A stretch of 64,000 bases of DNA, taken from assembly GCA_049603835.1 (NCBI GenBank), contig JBMYSZ010000003.1, forward strand, positions 124,001 through 188,000. The letters run 5' to 3'. Below the pieces are notes generated by a model. That model searched no databases and was not told where the DNA came from. It worked only from the letters and a program-made list of their open reading frames with translations. Positions within the stretch are counted from its first letter, which is position 1; the number at the start of each line of letters is the position of its first letter. The position numbers and the translations under genes are program-made. Shown piece after piece: positions 24,974-33,220 of this stretch. The stretch is from Mangrovicoccus sp049603835. Lineage in GTDB: Bacteria > Pseudomonadota > Alphaproteobacteria > Rhodobacterales > Rhodobacteraceae.

Positions 24974-26029
24974 TTGCGTCTTCCGAAAAATATTCTTCTG
25001 GCCGCTTTGGTGATCCTGATAGGCCTGGTGGTTTTGAAAGTGACCAAAGCGATTTCAGCCCCGATCCTTCTGGCTTTGACCTTTGGGGTGATCCTCTCGC
25101 CGCTGGTCGATCGGGCGGCGCAAAGCCGGATCCCCCCGGCGGTCATGGCCCTGTCTATGACATTTGGGACGGTCGCGGGTTTGATCGGGACTGTGCTGTT
25201 TTTCATGCCGGCGATTGATGACGCTGTGCGCCAAGTGCCTTTGGTGGTGGATGATATTCGCCGCATGTTAGAGGGTATTTTGGCCATCGGCGAAAATATC
25301 GATGAGATGTCCAAAGAGGTCAAAAACGCCATCGGAGCGGATAATGCCGGCGGTGGTGGCGGCGGCGGGAATGGTAAGGATGCAGATCTGCCCTCTTTCA
25401 TGGATGCGGTGTTGTTTGCTCCGCAATTGGCGGCGCAACTGCTTATTTTCCTTGGGGTATTGTTCTTTTTCATCCTCACCCGCACGGAAATATACAAATG
25501 GCTGGGGCAGCATTTCGCGATCACAAGCTCGGGCGAAGAAACGGAGGCCCTTCTCCATGCTGCGGACCAATCCGTGTCGCGCTATTTCGTGACCATCACG
25601 GCGATTAACGCGCTTTTGGGCATTGTGGTCTTTTGCGGCTTATGGAGCTTCGGCCTGCCTTCGCCGGCGACCTGGGGCTTTCTCGCCTTTCTGCTGAATT
25701 ACCTGCTCTATCTCGGACCTGCGCTCTTTGCTTGCGGCTTGCTGGTTGCGGGACATTTGAATTTCTTCGGGCTCTATGCCTATGGGCCGATGGTCATGTT
25801 CATCTGCTTCAATTTTCTCGAAGGCTATTTCGTAACACCCAGCCTTGTCGGCCGACGCCTGACCGTAAACCCGTTGCTGATCTTCATTATTCTGACGGTG
25901 TGGCTGTGGCTTTGGGGACCTGTGGGCGGCATCGTGGCCCTGCCGGTATCGGTCTGGCTGCTGGTTGTGACCGGGCAAATCGCGGTCACAAACCGCAAAA
26001 ACGAATCAGCGATTGAGCAGCTCATATAA
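24974..26029 (+). CDS. AI-2E family transporter (PF01594-like membrane protein)
   Basis: A 351-aa membrane protein with seven to eight helices. Family features are the opening hydrophobic pair (NILLAALVILIGLVVL, APILLALTFGVILSPLVDRA), a cytoplasmic loop, and the C-terminal half with FLLNYLLYLGPALFACGLLVAGH and EGYFVTPSLVGRRLTVNPLLIFIILTVWLWLWGPVGGIVALP. A tract of seven glycines near residue 128 is a flexible insert. I chose TTG 24974 because AAAGGA stands eight bases before it; a frame from 24887 would start upstream of the predicted transcript start. The substrate is unknown; the AI-2 name is historical. Confidence 0.86.
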   Translation: MRLPKNILLAALVILIGLVVLKVTKAISAPILLALTFGVILSPLVDRAAQSRIPPAVMALSMTFGTVAGLIGTVLFFMPAIDDAVRQVPLVVDDIRRMLEGILAIGENIDEMSKEVKNAIGADNAGGGGGGGNGKDADLPSFMDAVLFAPQLAAQLLIFLGVLFFFILTRTEIYKWLGQHFAITSSGEETEALLHAADQSVSRYFVTITAINALLGIVVFCGLWSFGLPSPATWGFLAFLLNYLLYLGPALFACGLLVAGHLNFFGLYAYGPMVMFICFNFLEGYFVTPSLVGRRLTVNPLLIFIILTVWLWLWGPVGGIVALPVSVWLLVVTGQIAVTNRKNESAIEQLI

Positions 26030-26040
26030 ATCTTAATTTT

Positions 26041-26145
26041 AAATGTAGATTTTACAGGCCGCAGAGGAATATCGCGAAAGTCGCGCGGGAAACCTACAAC
26101 CCAAAGGATAACAACCCTAGGGAATGGCAAAGAAAATTTACATTT
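26041..26145. repeat. Inverted pair of 13-mers upstream of the phytochrome operon
   Basis: AAATGTAGATTTT (26041-26053) recurs on the other strand as AAATGTAAATTTT (26145-26133), one mismatch, about 80 bases apart. The region 26030-26225 holds no other gene that I can see. The pair could be regulator sites for the bphO-bphP transcript. Confidence 0.35.
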
Positions 26146-26225
26146 TGGGGGCAAACCAGCCCGAAACTATGTCTTTTTTAAATGACGCAATTTTCACAAC
26201 CACGTAAAAACCCTTGGGAAGTTGT

Positions 26226-26315
26226 ATGAGTGAATTGCTTGGTCGGAATTTTAGTTTCCGGGACCGGCGGACATGGCTTGCTTGTACCAATCAAGATTGG
26301 AAAGCTGAGCAATGA
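26226..26315 (+). CDS. 29-aa leader ORF overlapping the heme oxygenase start
   Basis: ATG 26226 opens a 29-codon frame (MSELLGRNFSFRDRRTWL...) ending in TGA 26313-26315. Its stop overlaps the bphO ATG as ATGA, the usual sign of translational coupling. GGGAAG lies close upstream. Its FSFRDR phrase resembles FSLRDR at the start of bphO (14 of 18 bases identical), which hints at a small local duplication. Not recognised as a known peptide. Confidence 0.4.
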   Translation: MSELLGRNFSFRDRRTWLACTNQDWKAEQ

Positions 26316-26878
26316 CTCATCAAAACGCCGCATCGGAATTTAGCTTACGTGACAGGCTTCGCACCGATACGGCCGCCGCTCATGCGGCTGTGGATGCGCT
26401 TTTGCTGGACCTAAAACTTGATACCGCGGCGGGGCTGGCCGATTTTCTGGCCGTGCAATATGCGGGATTTTGCCAGATGCGCACCGCTTTGCCCAATCAG
26501 GCCGGACCACAAAAGCTGAATGATGTGATCTGGGCCTTAGAACAGGATTTGCAGATTTTGGGCCGCGCCCCTCTCTGCGTAACTGCCCCCAATCACAGCG
26601 CCCATCCGGTTGCCGCCGAATATTTGACCTTGGGTTCGCGCATGGGGGCCGCCGCCTTGCGCCCCAAATGGCGCGCGAGCTCAGATCAAACCGTGCAAAA
26701 AGCCCAAGCATTTTTCACCCTGCCATCGGTCGCCCCACACTGGCGCGACTGGTGCGATTGGGCGAAAACCCAGCCGGGCCTTGGCCCGCAGGCAGAGGCT
26801 ATCTTGCAAAGTGCCAAGCAGCTATTTTCCGGTTTTGAGACCGCAGCGCGCCAAATCCAACAGACGAAAGCCGCCTAG
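26312..26878 (+). CDS. bphO: Biliverdin-producing heme oxygenase
   Basis: A 188-aa enzyme that opens heme to biliverdin IX-alpha, CO and iron, supplying the chromophore of the phytochrome encoded next to it. The proximal heme ligand is expected at His 24 in TAAAHAAVDALL. The distal-helix region lies around residues 105-120 (AAEYLTLGSRMGAAAL), which keeps the G-S-R-x-G-A pattern of BphO-type oxygenases. It ends 3 bases before the bphP ATG, so the two form the classical bphO-bphP operon. The start overlaps the leader frame as ATGA. Confidence 0.88.
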   Translation: MTHQNAASEFSLRDRLRTDTAAAHAAVDALLLDLKLDTAAGLADFLAVQYAGFCQMRTALPNQAGPQKLNDVIWALEQDLQILGRAPLCVTAPNHSAHPVAAEYLTLGSRMGAAALRPKWRASSDQTVQKAQAFFTLPSVAPHWRDWCDWAKTQPGLGPQAEAILQSAKQLFSGFETAARQIQQTKAA

Positions 26879-26881
26879 CCG

Positions 26882-29461
26882 ATGCATGACGACCAACAAA
26901 GCAGCCATCCCACGCCGGATTTGACCAATTGCGATCGCGAGCCGATCCATATTCTTGGCCATGTTCAGGATTTTGGGGCGCTTTTGGCCGTGTCATCCGA
27001 TTGGATCATCGTCCATGCCTCGGAAAACCTGGCCAGCGTTTTAGGTCTGCCCACGCAGAATGTGGTGGGCTTGCCAGCGAATGAAGTCTTGCCGCCAAAC
27101 TCGCTTCATGAGCTACGCTCAAAGCTGCAAATCCTGGCTTTCGCGCGCGGCAATGTCAGGCTTTTCGCCTTTGATCTGCATGGGGATGGGCGCTTGTTTG
27201 ACATCTCGATGCATTTGTCCGGCTCGGCAATTATTTTGGAGTTTGAGCCCAAAAAAGGCATCTCTCCCAAACGGGATGACATGGCGATGGTCCAGCCTTT
27301 GATTGATCGGATACGCCGCAAAACCGATCTGCCGGGCCTTTTGACCGAGGCTGCGCGTGCTCTTAAGGCTCTGACGGGTTTGGACCGGGTCATGGTCTAT
27401 CGCTTTGCCGAAGATGACACGGGCGAGGTCGTGGCCGAAGCCCTCGATCCAGGGCAAGAGCCCTATTTGGGCCTGCGCTACCCGGCGAGCGATATCCCGA
27501 AACAGGCGCGCGCCTTGTATCTGGCCAATCCGCTGCGACTGATTGCTGATGTTGACGCGCCCGTGCATGCGATCTCACCCGCACTAAACCCCAAAGGCGA
27601 GCCGCTGGATCTATCCTTTGCGGTGACCCGGGCCGTATCGTCTATCCATCTGGAATATTTGCGCAATATGGGCGTGCGCGCCTCTATGTCCGCCTCGATT
27701 ATCAATGATCAAAAACTATGGGGGCTTTTTGCCTGCCATCACCGCACACCGTTTTACATCGATTACGAATTGCGCAGCGCGGTAGAGCTTTTCACCCAGC
27801 TCTTTAACTACGAACTTGCCCAGCTGGAGCAACGCAACGCCCTGCGCGACCAAGAACAGGCGCGGAAATTGCATGAAAAACTGCTGGTGCAAATTTCGAA
27901 CCAAGCGGATCTGGTGGCGTATTTCGACACGGTCGCCAAGGAATTTGCCGAGGCAATCCAATATGATGGCATCGCGATTTATTCCAATGGCACCTATCGC
28001 GCCCAAGGCTCGGCCCCGACCGAAGAGGAATTCCTGCCGCTGGCGCGTTTTCTCAACACGACTGAGACCAGCCAGATTTTCCATAGCTATGAAATAGGGC
28101 GTCACCTGCCAGAGGCGGCGAATTTCGCCGATCGCGCTGTGGGCCTCATGGCTTTGCCGATTTCCCGGACGCCGCGGGATTATATCGTGTTTTTCCGCCG
28201 CGAAGTGCAGCAAATGGTGACGTGGGCGGGCAGCCCGGAAAAGCCAGTGGAAACTGGGCCAAATGGCATTCGGTTGACGCCCCGCAAAAGCTTTGAGGCC
28301 TGGAAACAGGTGGTCACGGGCCGGTCGGACCCTTGGAAACCCAATGAAAGACGCGTGGCCGAGTCCCTGCGCGTCACGCTTTTGGAAGTGGTTCTAAAGC
28401 TTTCAGACGAAGCCAATAGCATGCGCAAACGCGCCCAGGATCAGCAGGAATTGCTGATCGCCGAACTCAATCACCGGGTGCGCAATATCCTAAACCTGAT
28501 CCAAGGCTTGGTGTCTCAGGGTCGTGGCGGTGCCATGACCATTGATGATTACTGCACCGTTTTGGATGCGCGCATCACGGCTCTTGCCCGCGCTCATGAC
28601 CAGCTGACCCGCAAGGATTGGGGCTGGGTGTCTTTGGAAAAGCTAATCCGCACCGAGGCCACCGCCTTTTTGCAGCAAAAATCCAACCGCATCCTTCTGG
28701 ATCTTGAACCGGTAGAGCTTTCGCCGAATGCTTTCACCGCCATGGCTTTGGTAATCCATGAGCTGGTGACCAATTCCGCGAAATATGGTGCGCTTAGCGA
28801 TCAACGCGGGGCGGTGCGGCTGACCGGGGCTTTCACCTCGGATGGCAGTTACAATTTGCATTGGGCGGAACAAGACGGGCCGCCGGTGCAAATGCCCAGC
28901 CGCAAAGGCTTTGGCATGACGATCATCGAACGCACCATTCCCTTCGAGCTGAAAGGCACGGCGCAGATCGATTTTCACCTTACCGGGGTGCAAACTCAGT
29001 TCAGCATTCCCACAAAATTTGTCCGTCTTAGCGCCCCTGAGGTCACGCCCGCAGAAGAGACCCGCCCCATGCATCCACAAACCGAGCTGAAATTATCTGG
29101 CAGCGTTTTGGTGGTCGAAGATAATATGATCATCGCGCTTGATGCCTCTGACATTCTATCGGATCTGGGCGCTAGCGAGGTGCTGGTCGCCGCGACAGTT
29201 GCTCAAGCGGAGCGCTATTTTCAAGATAATGAGATCCGCTTTGCCCTGCTTGACGTGAATTTAGGGTCGGAAACCTCGCGCAGCCTGGCCCAGCACTGCA
29301 TCGCCCAGAAAATTCCCTATGCCCTGGCCACTGGCTATGGCGGTGATCCGGGGCTAGAGAATGAATTCCCCGATGCGATCATCGTCAGCAAGCCTTATGG
29401 CATCGACGATATCCGGACTGTGCTGAGCGAATTGGCCCGCAATGGCGCCTTGAAATCTTAG
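26882..29461 (+). CDS. bphP: Bacteriophytochrome with HWE kinase and C-terminal receiver domain
   Basis: An 859-aa red/far-red photoreceptor. Order: PAS (residues 15-115) with the biliverdin-linking Cys 17 in LTNCDREPIHI; GAF (about 140-320) with YPASDIPKQAR; PHY (about 330-510); an HWE-type histidine kinase with ELNHRVRNILNLIQGLV near residue 530 and the W-x-E signature as HWAEQDG; and a receiver domain (about 735-855) with VLVVEDN and phosphoacceptor Asp in ALLDVNLGSE. Light would switch kinase output to its own receiver or to a partner. It is cotranscribed with bphO. The downstream target is not evident here; no light-harvesting or photosynthesis genes are in the window. Confidence 0.93.
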   Translation: MHDDQQSSHPTPDLTNCDREPIHILGHVQDFGALLAVSSDWIIVHASENLASVLGLPTQNVVGLPANEVLPPNSLHELRSKLQILAFARGNVRLFAFDLHGDGRLFDISMHLSGSAIILEFEPKKGISPKRDDMAMVQPLIDRIRRKTDLPGLLTEAARALKALTGLDRVMVYRFAEDDTGEVVAEALDPGQEPYLGLRYPASDIPKQARALYLANPLRLIADVDAPVHAISPALNPKGEPLDLSFAVTRAVSSIHLEYLRNMGVRASMSASIINDQKLWGLFACHHRTPFYIDYELRSAVELFTQLFNYELAQLEQRNALRDQEQARKLHEKLLVQISNQADLVAYFDTVAKEFAEAIQYDGIAIYSNGTYRAQGSAPTEEEFLPLARFLNTTETSQIFHSYEIGRHLPEAANFADRAVGLMALPISRTPRDYIVFFRREVQQMVTWAGSPEKPVETGPNGIRLTPRKSFEAWKQVVTGRSDPWKPNERRVAESLRVTLLEVVLKLSDEANSMRKRAQDQQELLIAELNHRVRNILNLIQGLVSQGRGGAMTIDDYCTVLDARITALARAHDQLTRKDWGWVSLEKLIRTEATAFLQQKSNRILLDLEPVELSPNAFTAMALVIHELVTNSAKYGALSDQRGAVRLTGAFTSDGSYNLHWAEQDGPPVQMPSRKGFGMTIIERTIPFELKGTAQIDFHLTGVQTQFSIPTKFVRLSAPEVTPAEETRPMHPQTELKLSGSVLVVEDNMIIALDASDILSDLGASEVLVAATVAQAERYFQDNEIRFALLDVNLGSETSRSLAQHCIAQKIPYALATGYGGDPGLENEFPDAIIVSKPYGIDDIRTVLSELARNGALKS

Positions 29462-29520
29462 GCGTCAGGCCGCGCAGGGTAGTTCAAAGCGAAACGGTCC
29501 ATAGAGTTTCTCGAAACGCT

Positions 29521-30456
29521 TTAGCTCGCAGATGTGCCCTGGGCCCAATCGCTATTGGCGGCGGTTCTATGCAGCGCTGCCACCAGCGCGGACAATTCGG
29601 GCGACTGCACCCGGTCGGCCCGCAGGCTGATCCCCACCGGACCCGCCATCATCGGATGTTCCAACGGCACAACCCGCAGCGTGCCAAGCCGCACTTCCTC
29701 GGCCACAACACCGTTGGAGATAAACCAAATCGCGTCAGAGCTTTGCAAAATATGGCGGCCAAAGGCCAAGGCAACGGTTTCATAAGCGGGCAAAACCGCC
29801 CCCGCCCCAACACTCACCAGATAGCCCCGCACGGTCGGGTTAATCACCGCGCCGCTCGGGGGCAAAATCAGCGGATAGTCGAAAAAGCTATCCGGGGGCT
29901 CTAACCGTTCTAGCGGATGATCCGGGCGGACCACGGCGACGATATCTTCGGGATAGAGCTGCTGAAAGGACAGGCCCGCCATCTGATCCGGATCCGCCAT
30001 GCGCCCCACCACCAGATCCAGCCCACCTTCGCGCAGCTGGCTGAGCAGCAACCAATTCGGCCCGGTAGAAACCCGCAGCGCCACATGGGGCAGGTCCTCG
30101 CGCAAGGCCAGCGCCGCTTGCGGCAGCAATTGGCTGGCCGCTGTGGGCAAAGTCCCGACCGCCAATTTGACGCGGCCCGCCTCACTGCCTCGCACCGCTG
30201 CTTGGGCGCGGTTGAGATCCCCCAAAGCCGCGCCGGTCAGTTTTTGGAAAGACGCCCCCGCCGAGTTCAATCTCAGCCCTCGCCCCACCCGGTCAAAGAG
30301 CGGGCGGCCTAGGATTTCCTCTAACTCCCGCAAGGTCTTAGAGATCGCGGGTTGGGTCACATGCAAAGCCTCTGCCGCGGCCACAATAGACCCTACTCGG
30401 GCGACCTCCATAAAGGTGGTGAAATGGCGAAGGCGAAGGCGGGGATCAAGACTCAT
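29521..30456 (-). CDS. pcaQ: LysR-family regulator PcaQ
   Basis: A 311-aa regulator. The N-terminal winged helix-turn-helix is VARVGSIVAAAEALHVTQPAISKTLRELEEILGR, followed by an effector domain from about residue 95. Residues LRLRHFTTFMEVAR and RPLFDRVGRGLRLN are typical of PcaQ-type LysR proteins. Known role in rhizobia and agrobacteria: activates the protocatechuate genes in response to beta-carboxy-cis,cis-muconate. It is divergent from pcaC across only 90 bp, and the predicted operator overlaps its own start codon, so autoregulation is likely. Confidence 0.9.
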   Translation of the reverse strand: MSLDPRLRLRHFTTFMEVARVGSIVAAAEALHVTQPAISKTLRELEEILGRPLFDRVGRGLRLNSAGASFQKLTGAALGDLNRAQAAVRGSEAGRVKLAVGTLPTAASQLLPQAALALREDLPHVALRVSTGPNWLLLSQLREGGLDLVVGRMADPDQMAGLSFQQLYPEDIVAVVRPDHPLERLEPPDSFFDYPLILPPSGAVINPTVRGYLVSVGAGAVLPAYETVALAFGRHILQSSDAIWFISNGVVAEEVRLGTLRVVPLEHPMMAGPVGISLRADRVQSPELSALVAALHRTAANSDWAQGTSAS

Positions 30457-30470
30457 AACCTATAGGTAAT
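30455..30470. promoter_or_regulatory. PcaQ operator candidate
   Basis: ATAACC-TATA-GGTAAT (30455-30470) resembles the known PcaQ site ATAACC-N4-GGTTAA: the left half is perfect and the right half keeps GGT. It overlaps the pcaQ ATG (30456-30454) and lies about 80 bases before pcaC. Confidence 0.5.
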
Positions 30471-30546
30471 TAATTATACTCAAAACATCAATTTTCATCG
30501 CGTGTAGATTATGCTTTTTAACCCTCAACCAAAGGGAGGCACCTAA

Positions 30547-30927
30547 ATGACAGACCGCTATGCCGACGGCATGAAGATCCGCCGCAAAGTTCTGGGCGAT
30601 GCCCATGTGGATCGCGCCGAGGCGAACAAGACCGAGCTGGATCTGCCATTTCAGCAAATGATCACCGAAGGCGCTTGGGGAACTGTCTGGTCGTCTGACG
30701 GTATCCCGCTGCGTGAGCGGTCCATGCTGACCCTGGCTCTGCTGGCCGCGACCGGCAATTTCGAAGAAATCCCCATGCATGTGCGCGCCACCGCCCGCAC
30801 CGGCGCCAGCAAAACCGATGTGCTCGAAGCGATCCAGCATGTGGCGGTTTATGCAGGCGTGCCGAAAGCAAACCATGCGCTGAAACTGATCAAAGCCACT
30901 TACGCAGAGATGGAACAGGCTGACTAA
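30547..30927 (+). CDS. pcaC: 4-carboxymuconolactone decarboxylase
   Basis: A 126-aa cytoplasmic enzyme converting gamma-carboxymuconolactone to beta-ketoadipate enol-lactone in protocatechuate breakdown. It matches the usual length and the AhpD/CMD fold pattern: PFQQMITEGAWGTVWSSDGIPLRERSMLTLALLAATGN, then EIPMHVRATARTGASKTDVLEAIQHVAVYAGVPKANHAL. It is the first gene of the operon, with AAAGGGAGG upstream of ATG 30547. Confidence 0.95.
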   Translation: MTDRYADGMKIRRKVLGDAHVDRAEANKTELDLPFQQMITEGAWGTVWSSDGIPLRERSMLTLALLAATGNFEEIPMHVRATARTGASKTDVLEAIQHVAVYAGVPKANHALKLIKATYAEMEQAD

Positions 30928-30969
30928 TCCACACGCGACCTAGGCCATTCCAAGGAGGAGACCCCAGAT

Positions 30970-31698
30970 ATGCTAACCCCCGCTGAATTTTACCAGCGCG
31001 ACCGCGAATGGCAGCCGCCAGCGCTGACGCCGGATTACAAAACTTCCGTTGCGCGCTCGCCGCAATATTCGCTGATCAGCTTGGAAAACTCGCCGTCGGA
31101 AATCACCGGCCCGGTTTTCGGCCATGGCGATATCGACCCGATGGACAAAGACTTGATCCATAACTACGCCCAAACCGGCGAAAGCGCCATTGGCGAGCGG
31201 ATCATCATGCATGGCCGGGTTTTGGACGAAAATAATCGTCCGGTGCCGAACACTCTGGTGGAAATTTGGCAGGCCAATGCAGGCGGCCGCTACCGCCATA
31301 AGAAAGACACCTATCTTGCGCCGATTGACCCGAATTTCGGCGGCTGTGGTCGGACCATCACCGATGAGAACGGCTATTACTTCTTCCGCACGGTAAAACC
31401 GGGCGCGTATCCTTGGCGCAACTGGGTGAATAACTGGCGCCCGGCGCATATCCATGTGTCTGTTTTCGGCACCGGCTTTGCTCAGCGTCTGATCACGCAG
31501 ATGTATTTCGAAGGTGACCCGCTGATCGCGAAATGCCCGATTGTGAAATCCATCCCCAATCAAGCGGCGATTGATCAACTGGTTGCGGCGCTAGATATGA
31601 ACTCTACCATCCCGCTCGACACTATCGCTTATAAATTTGATATCATTCTGCGCGGTCGCCGCTCGACCCTGTTCGAAAACCGTCTGGAGGGCAACTAA
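30970..31698 (+). CDS. pcaH: Protocatechuate 3,4-dioxygenase beta subunit
   Basis: A 242-aa subunit that holds the catalytic iron(III) of the enzyme cleaving protocatechuate between its hydroxyls to beta-carboxy-cis,cis-muconate. The four family iron ligands are visible: Tyr in GGRYRHKKD, Tyr in KPGAYPWRN, and two His in RPAHIHVSVFG. The EIWQANAGGRY segment is the intradiol dioxygenase signature. Its stop overlaps the start of pcaG by one base (TAATG), giving equal subunit synthesis. Confidence 0.97.
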   Translation: MLTPAEFYQRDREWQPPALTPDYKTSVARSPQYSLISLENSPSEITGPVFGHGDIDPMDKDLIHNYAQTGESAIGERIIMHGRVLDENNRPVPNTLVEIWQANAGGRYRHKKDTYLAPIDPNFGGCGRTITDENGYYFFRTVKPGAYPWRNWVNNWRPAHIHVSVFGTGFAQRLITQMYFEGDPLIAKCPIVKSIPNQAAIDQLVAALDMNSTIPLDTIAYKFDIILRGRRSTLFENRLEGN

Positions 31699-32318
31699 TG
31701 ACCCAGCCTCTCGAATATCTGAAAGAGTCGCCCAGTCAAACCGCAGGCCCTTACGTTCATATCGGCCTAGCGCCGGGGGCAGCGGGTTTTGAGATCTACA
31801 AAACAGAGCTTGGCCATGACATCGCAGGCCCCAATGCCAAAGGCGAAAAGATCCGGGTCGAAGGCCTGGTGATCGATGGCACAGGCAGCCCGATCAAAGA
31901 CGTGCTGCTCGAAGCCTGGCAGGCCAATTCCGAAGGCGTCTATGCCCACCCGGAAAGCGCCGGCGAGGTCGAAGAGGGTTTTCGCGGCTGGGGCCGTGTG
32001 ATCACAAATTTCGAAACTGGCGAATGGGGCTTTGACACGGTCAAGCCGGGCGCCACTCCGGGCCGCAATGGCCAGATGCAAGCACCGCATATCAATCTTT
32101 GGGTTGTGGCGCGCGGCATCAATATCGGTCTGAACACTCGGATCTATTTCGAGGATGAAGCCGAAGCCAATGCTGCCGATCCGGTGATCAATCTGATCGA
32201 ATGGGAACGCCGCCGCGCCACTCTGATCGCAAAGAAAGAGGAACGCGACGGGGTGACTGTTTACCGCTTCGACGTAAAAATCCAAGGTGAAGACGAAACA
32301 GTATTTTTCGACATCTAA
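31698..32318 (+). CDS. pcaG: Protocatechuate 3,4-dioxygenase alpha subunit
   Basis: A 206-aa partner of PcaH; it helps form the active site but lacks the iron ligands. The N-terminus SPSQTAGPYVHIGLAPGAAG and the core LLEAWQANSEGVYAHPES, GATPGRNGQMQAPHINLWVVARG are standard. Between Arg-Gly-Ile and the end, RIYFEDEAEANAADPVI is typical of alpha subunits. It is followed after 71 bases by the BKACE gene. Confidence 0.97.
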   Translation: MTQPLEYLKESPSQTAGPYVHIGLAPGAAGFEIYKTELGHDIAGPNAKGEKIRVEGLVIDGTGSPIKDVLLEAWQANSEGVYAHPESAGEVEEGFRGWGRVITNFETGEWGFDTVKPGATPGRNGQMQAPHINLWVVARGINIGLNTRIYFEDEAEANAADPVINLIEWERRRATLIAKKEERDGVTVYRFDVKIQGEDETVFFDI

Positions 32319-32389
32319 TCGCCTAAATTAGCAAAACAGGGGACGCTCCGCCGCCGGTCCTTGGCGGGGCGCCTCTGAAAAGGACCGAC

Positions 32390-33220
32390 ATGACCAAACC
32401 CTGCATTATCTGCTGCGCCATCACTGGGTCGCTGCCGACGAAAGAAAACAACCCTGCCGTGCCGATTTCCGTCGCCGAGCAGGTCGAAAGCACGCAAGAA
32501 GCCTTTGAGGCCGGTGCAACCATCGTGCATGCCCATGTGCGCAACGAAGACCAGACACCATCCAGCGATCCGGAGAAATTCGCAGCGCTGAAAGAGGGCC
32601 TGGAAAAACATTGCCCCGGCATGATCATCCAGTTTTCCACTGGCGGGCGTTCAGGTGCAGGCAAGACCCGTGGCGGCATGCTTCCGTTGAAACCGGATAT
32701 GGCCTCGCTCTCGGTGGGCTCGAACAACTTCCCGACACGCGTTTACGAGAACCCGCCGGATCTGGTGAATTGGCTGGCCAGCGAAATGCAGGCCAATGAG
32801 GTCATGCCCGAAATCGAAGCTTTCGATCTGGGCCATATCCTGCAAGCGATCAAACTGCATGGCGATGGCGCGCTATACGGCAAGCTTTACGTGCAATTCG
32901 TGATGGGCGTGAAAAACTCCATGCCGGCAGATAAAGAGGTCTTCGACTTCTATGTGCATACCATGAAAACCCGCGCGCCGGATGCGGAATGGTGCGCTGC
33001 AGGCATTGGCGCAAACCAGCTGAAGATCAATGAATGGTCCATCGCGGCGGGCGGCCATACCCGCACCGGGCTTGAAGATAATGTTCGCCTGGATCGCAAC
33101 ACTCTGGCTCCGTCCAATGCGGCTTTGGTCAAGCGCGCCGTTGAGCTTTGCGAAAAATACGAACGCCCAGTGGCGACTTTCGCTCAGGCGCGGGAAATGC
33201 TGGGGCTGAAAGCTGCCTAA
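32390..33220 (+). CDS. BKACE (DUF849) beta-keto acid cleavage enzyme, 3-keto-5-aminohexanoate cleavage family
   Basis: A 276-aa zinc enzyme of the BKACE family. The metal-binding His pair is in TIVHAHVRNED near residue 50, the substrate-handling FSTGGRSGAG and GGMLPLKPDMASLS follow, and EIEAFDLGH gives a further conserved Glu/Asp. The known family reaction is beta-keto acid plus acetyl-CoA giving acetoacetate plus a new acyl-CoA. Inside a pca operon the obvious substrate is 3-oxoadipate (beta-ketoadipate), giving succinyl-CoA and acetoacetate and replacing PcaIJ and PcaF; this is inference. The stop overlaps the pcaD start as TAATG. Confidence 0.88.
   Translation: MTKPCIICCAITGSLPTKENNPAVPISVAEQVESTQEAFEAGATIVHAHVRNEDQTPSSDPEKFAALKEGLEKHCPGMIIQFSTGGRSGAGKTRGGMLPLKPDMASLSVGSNNFPTRVYENPPDLVNWLASEMQANEVMPEIEAFDLGHILQAIKLHGDGALYGKLYVQFVMGVKNSMPADKEVFDFYVHTMKTRAPDAEWCAAGIGANQLKINEWSIAAGGHTRTGLEDNVRLDRNTLAPSNAALVKRAVELCEKYERPVATFAQAREMLGLKAA

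Noticed and set aside
25353..25373. GGC-rich tract as a repeat element
   Set aside because: It encodes a run of glycines in the AI-2E family protein, a flexible loop, not a separate element.
26282..26295. FNR-like sequence TTGT...ATCAA before bphO
   Set aside because: The half-sites are one base too close for TTGAT-N4-ATCAA and the left half is imperfect; it also lies inside the leader frame.
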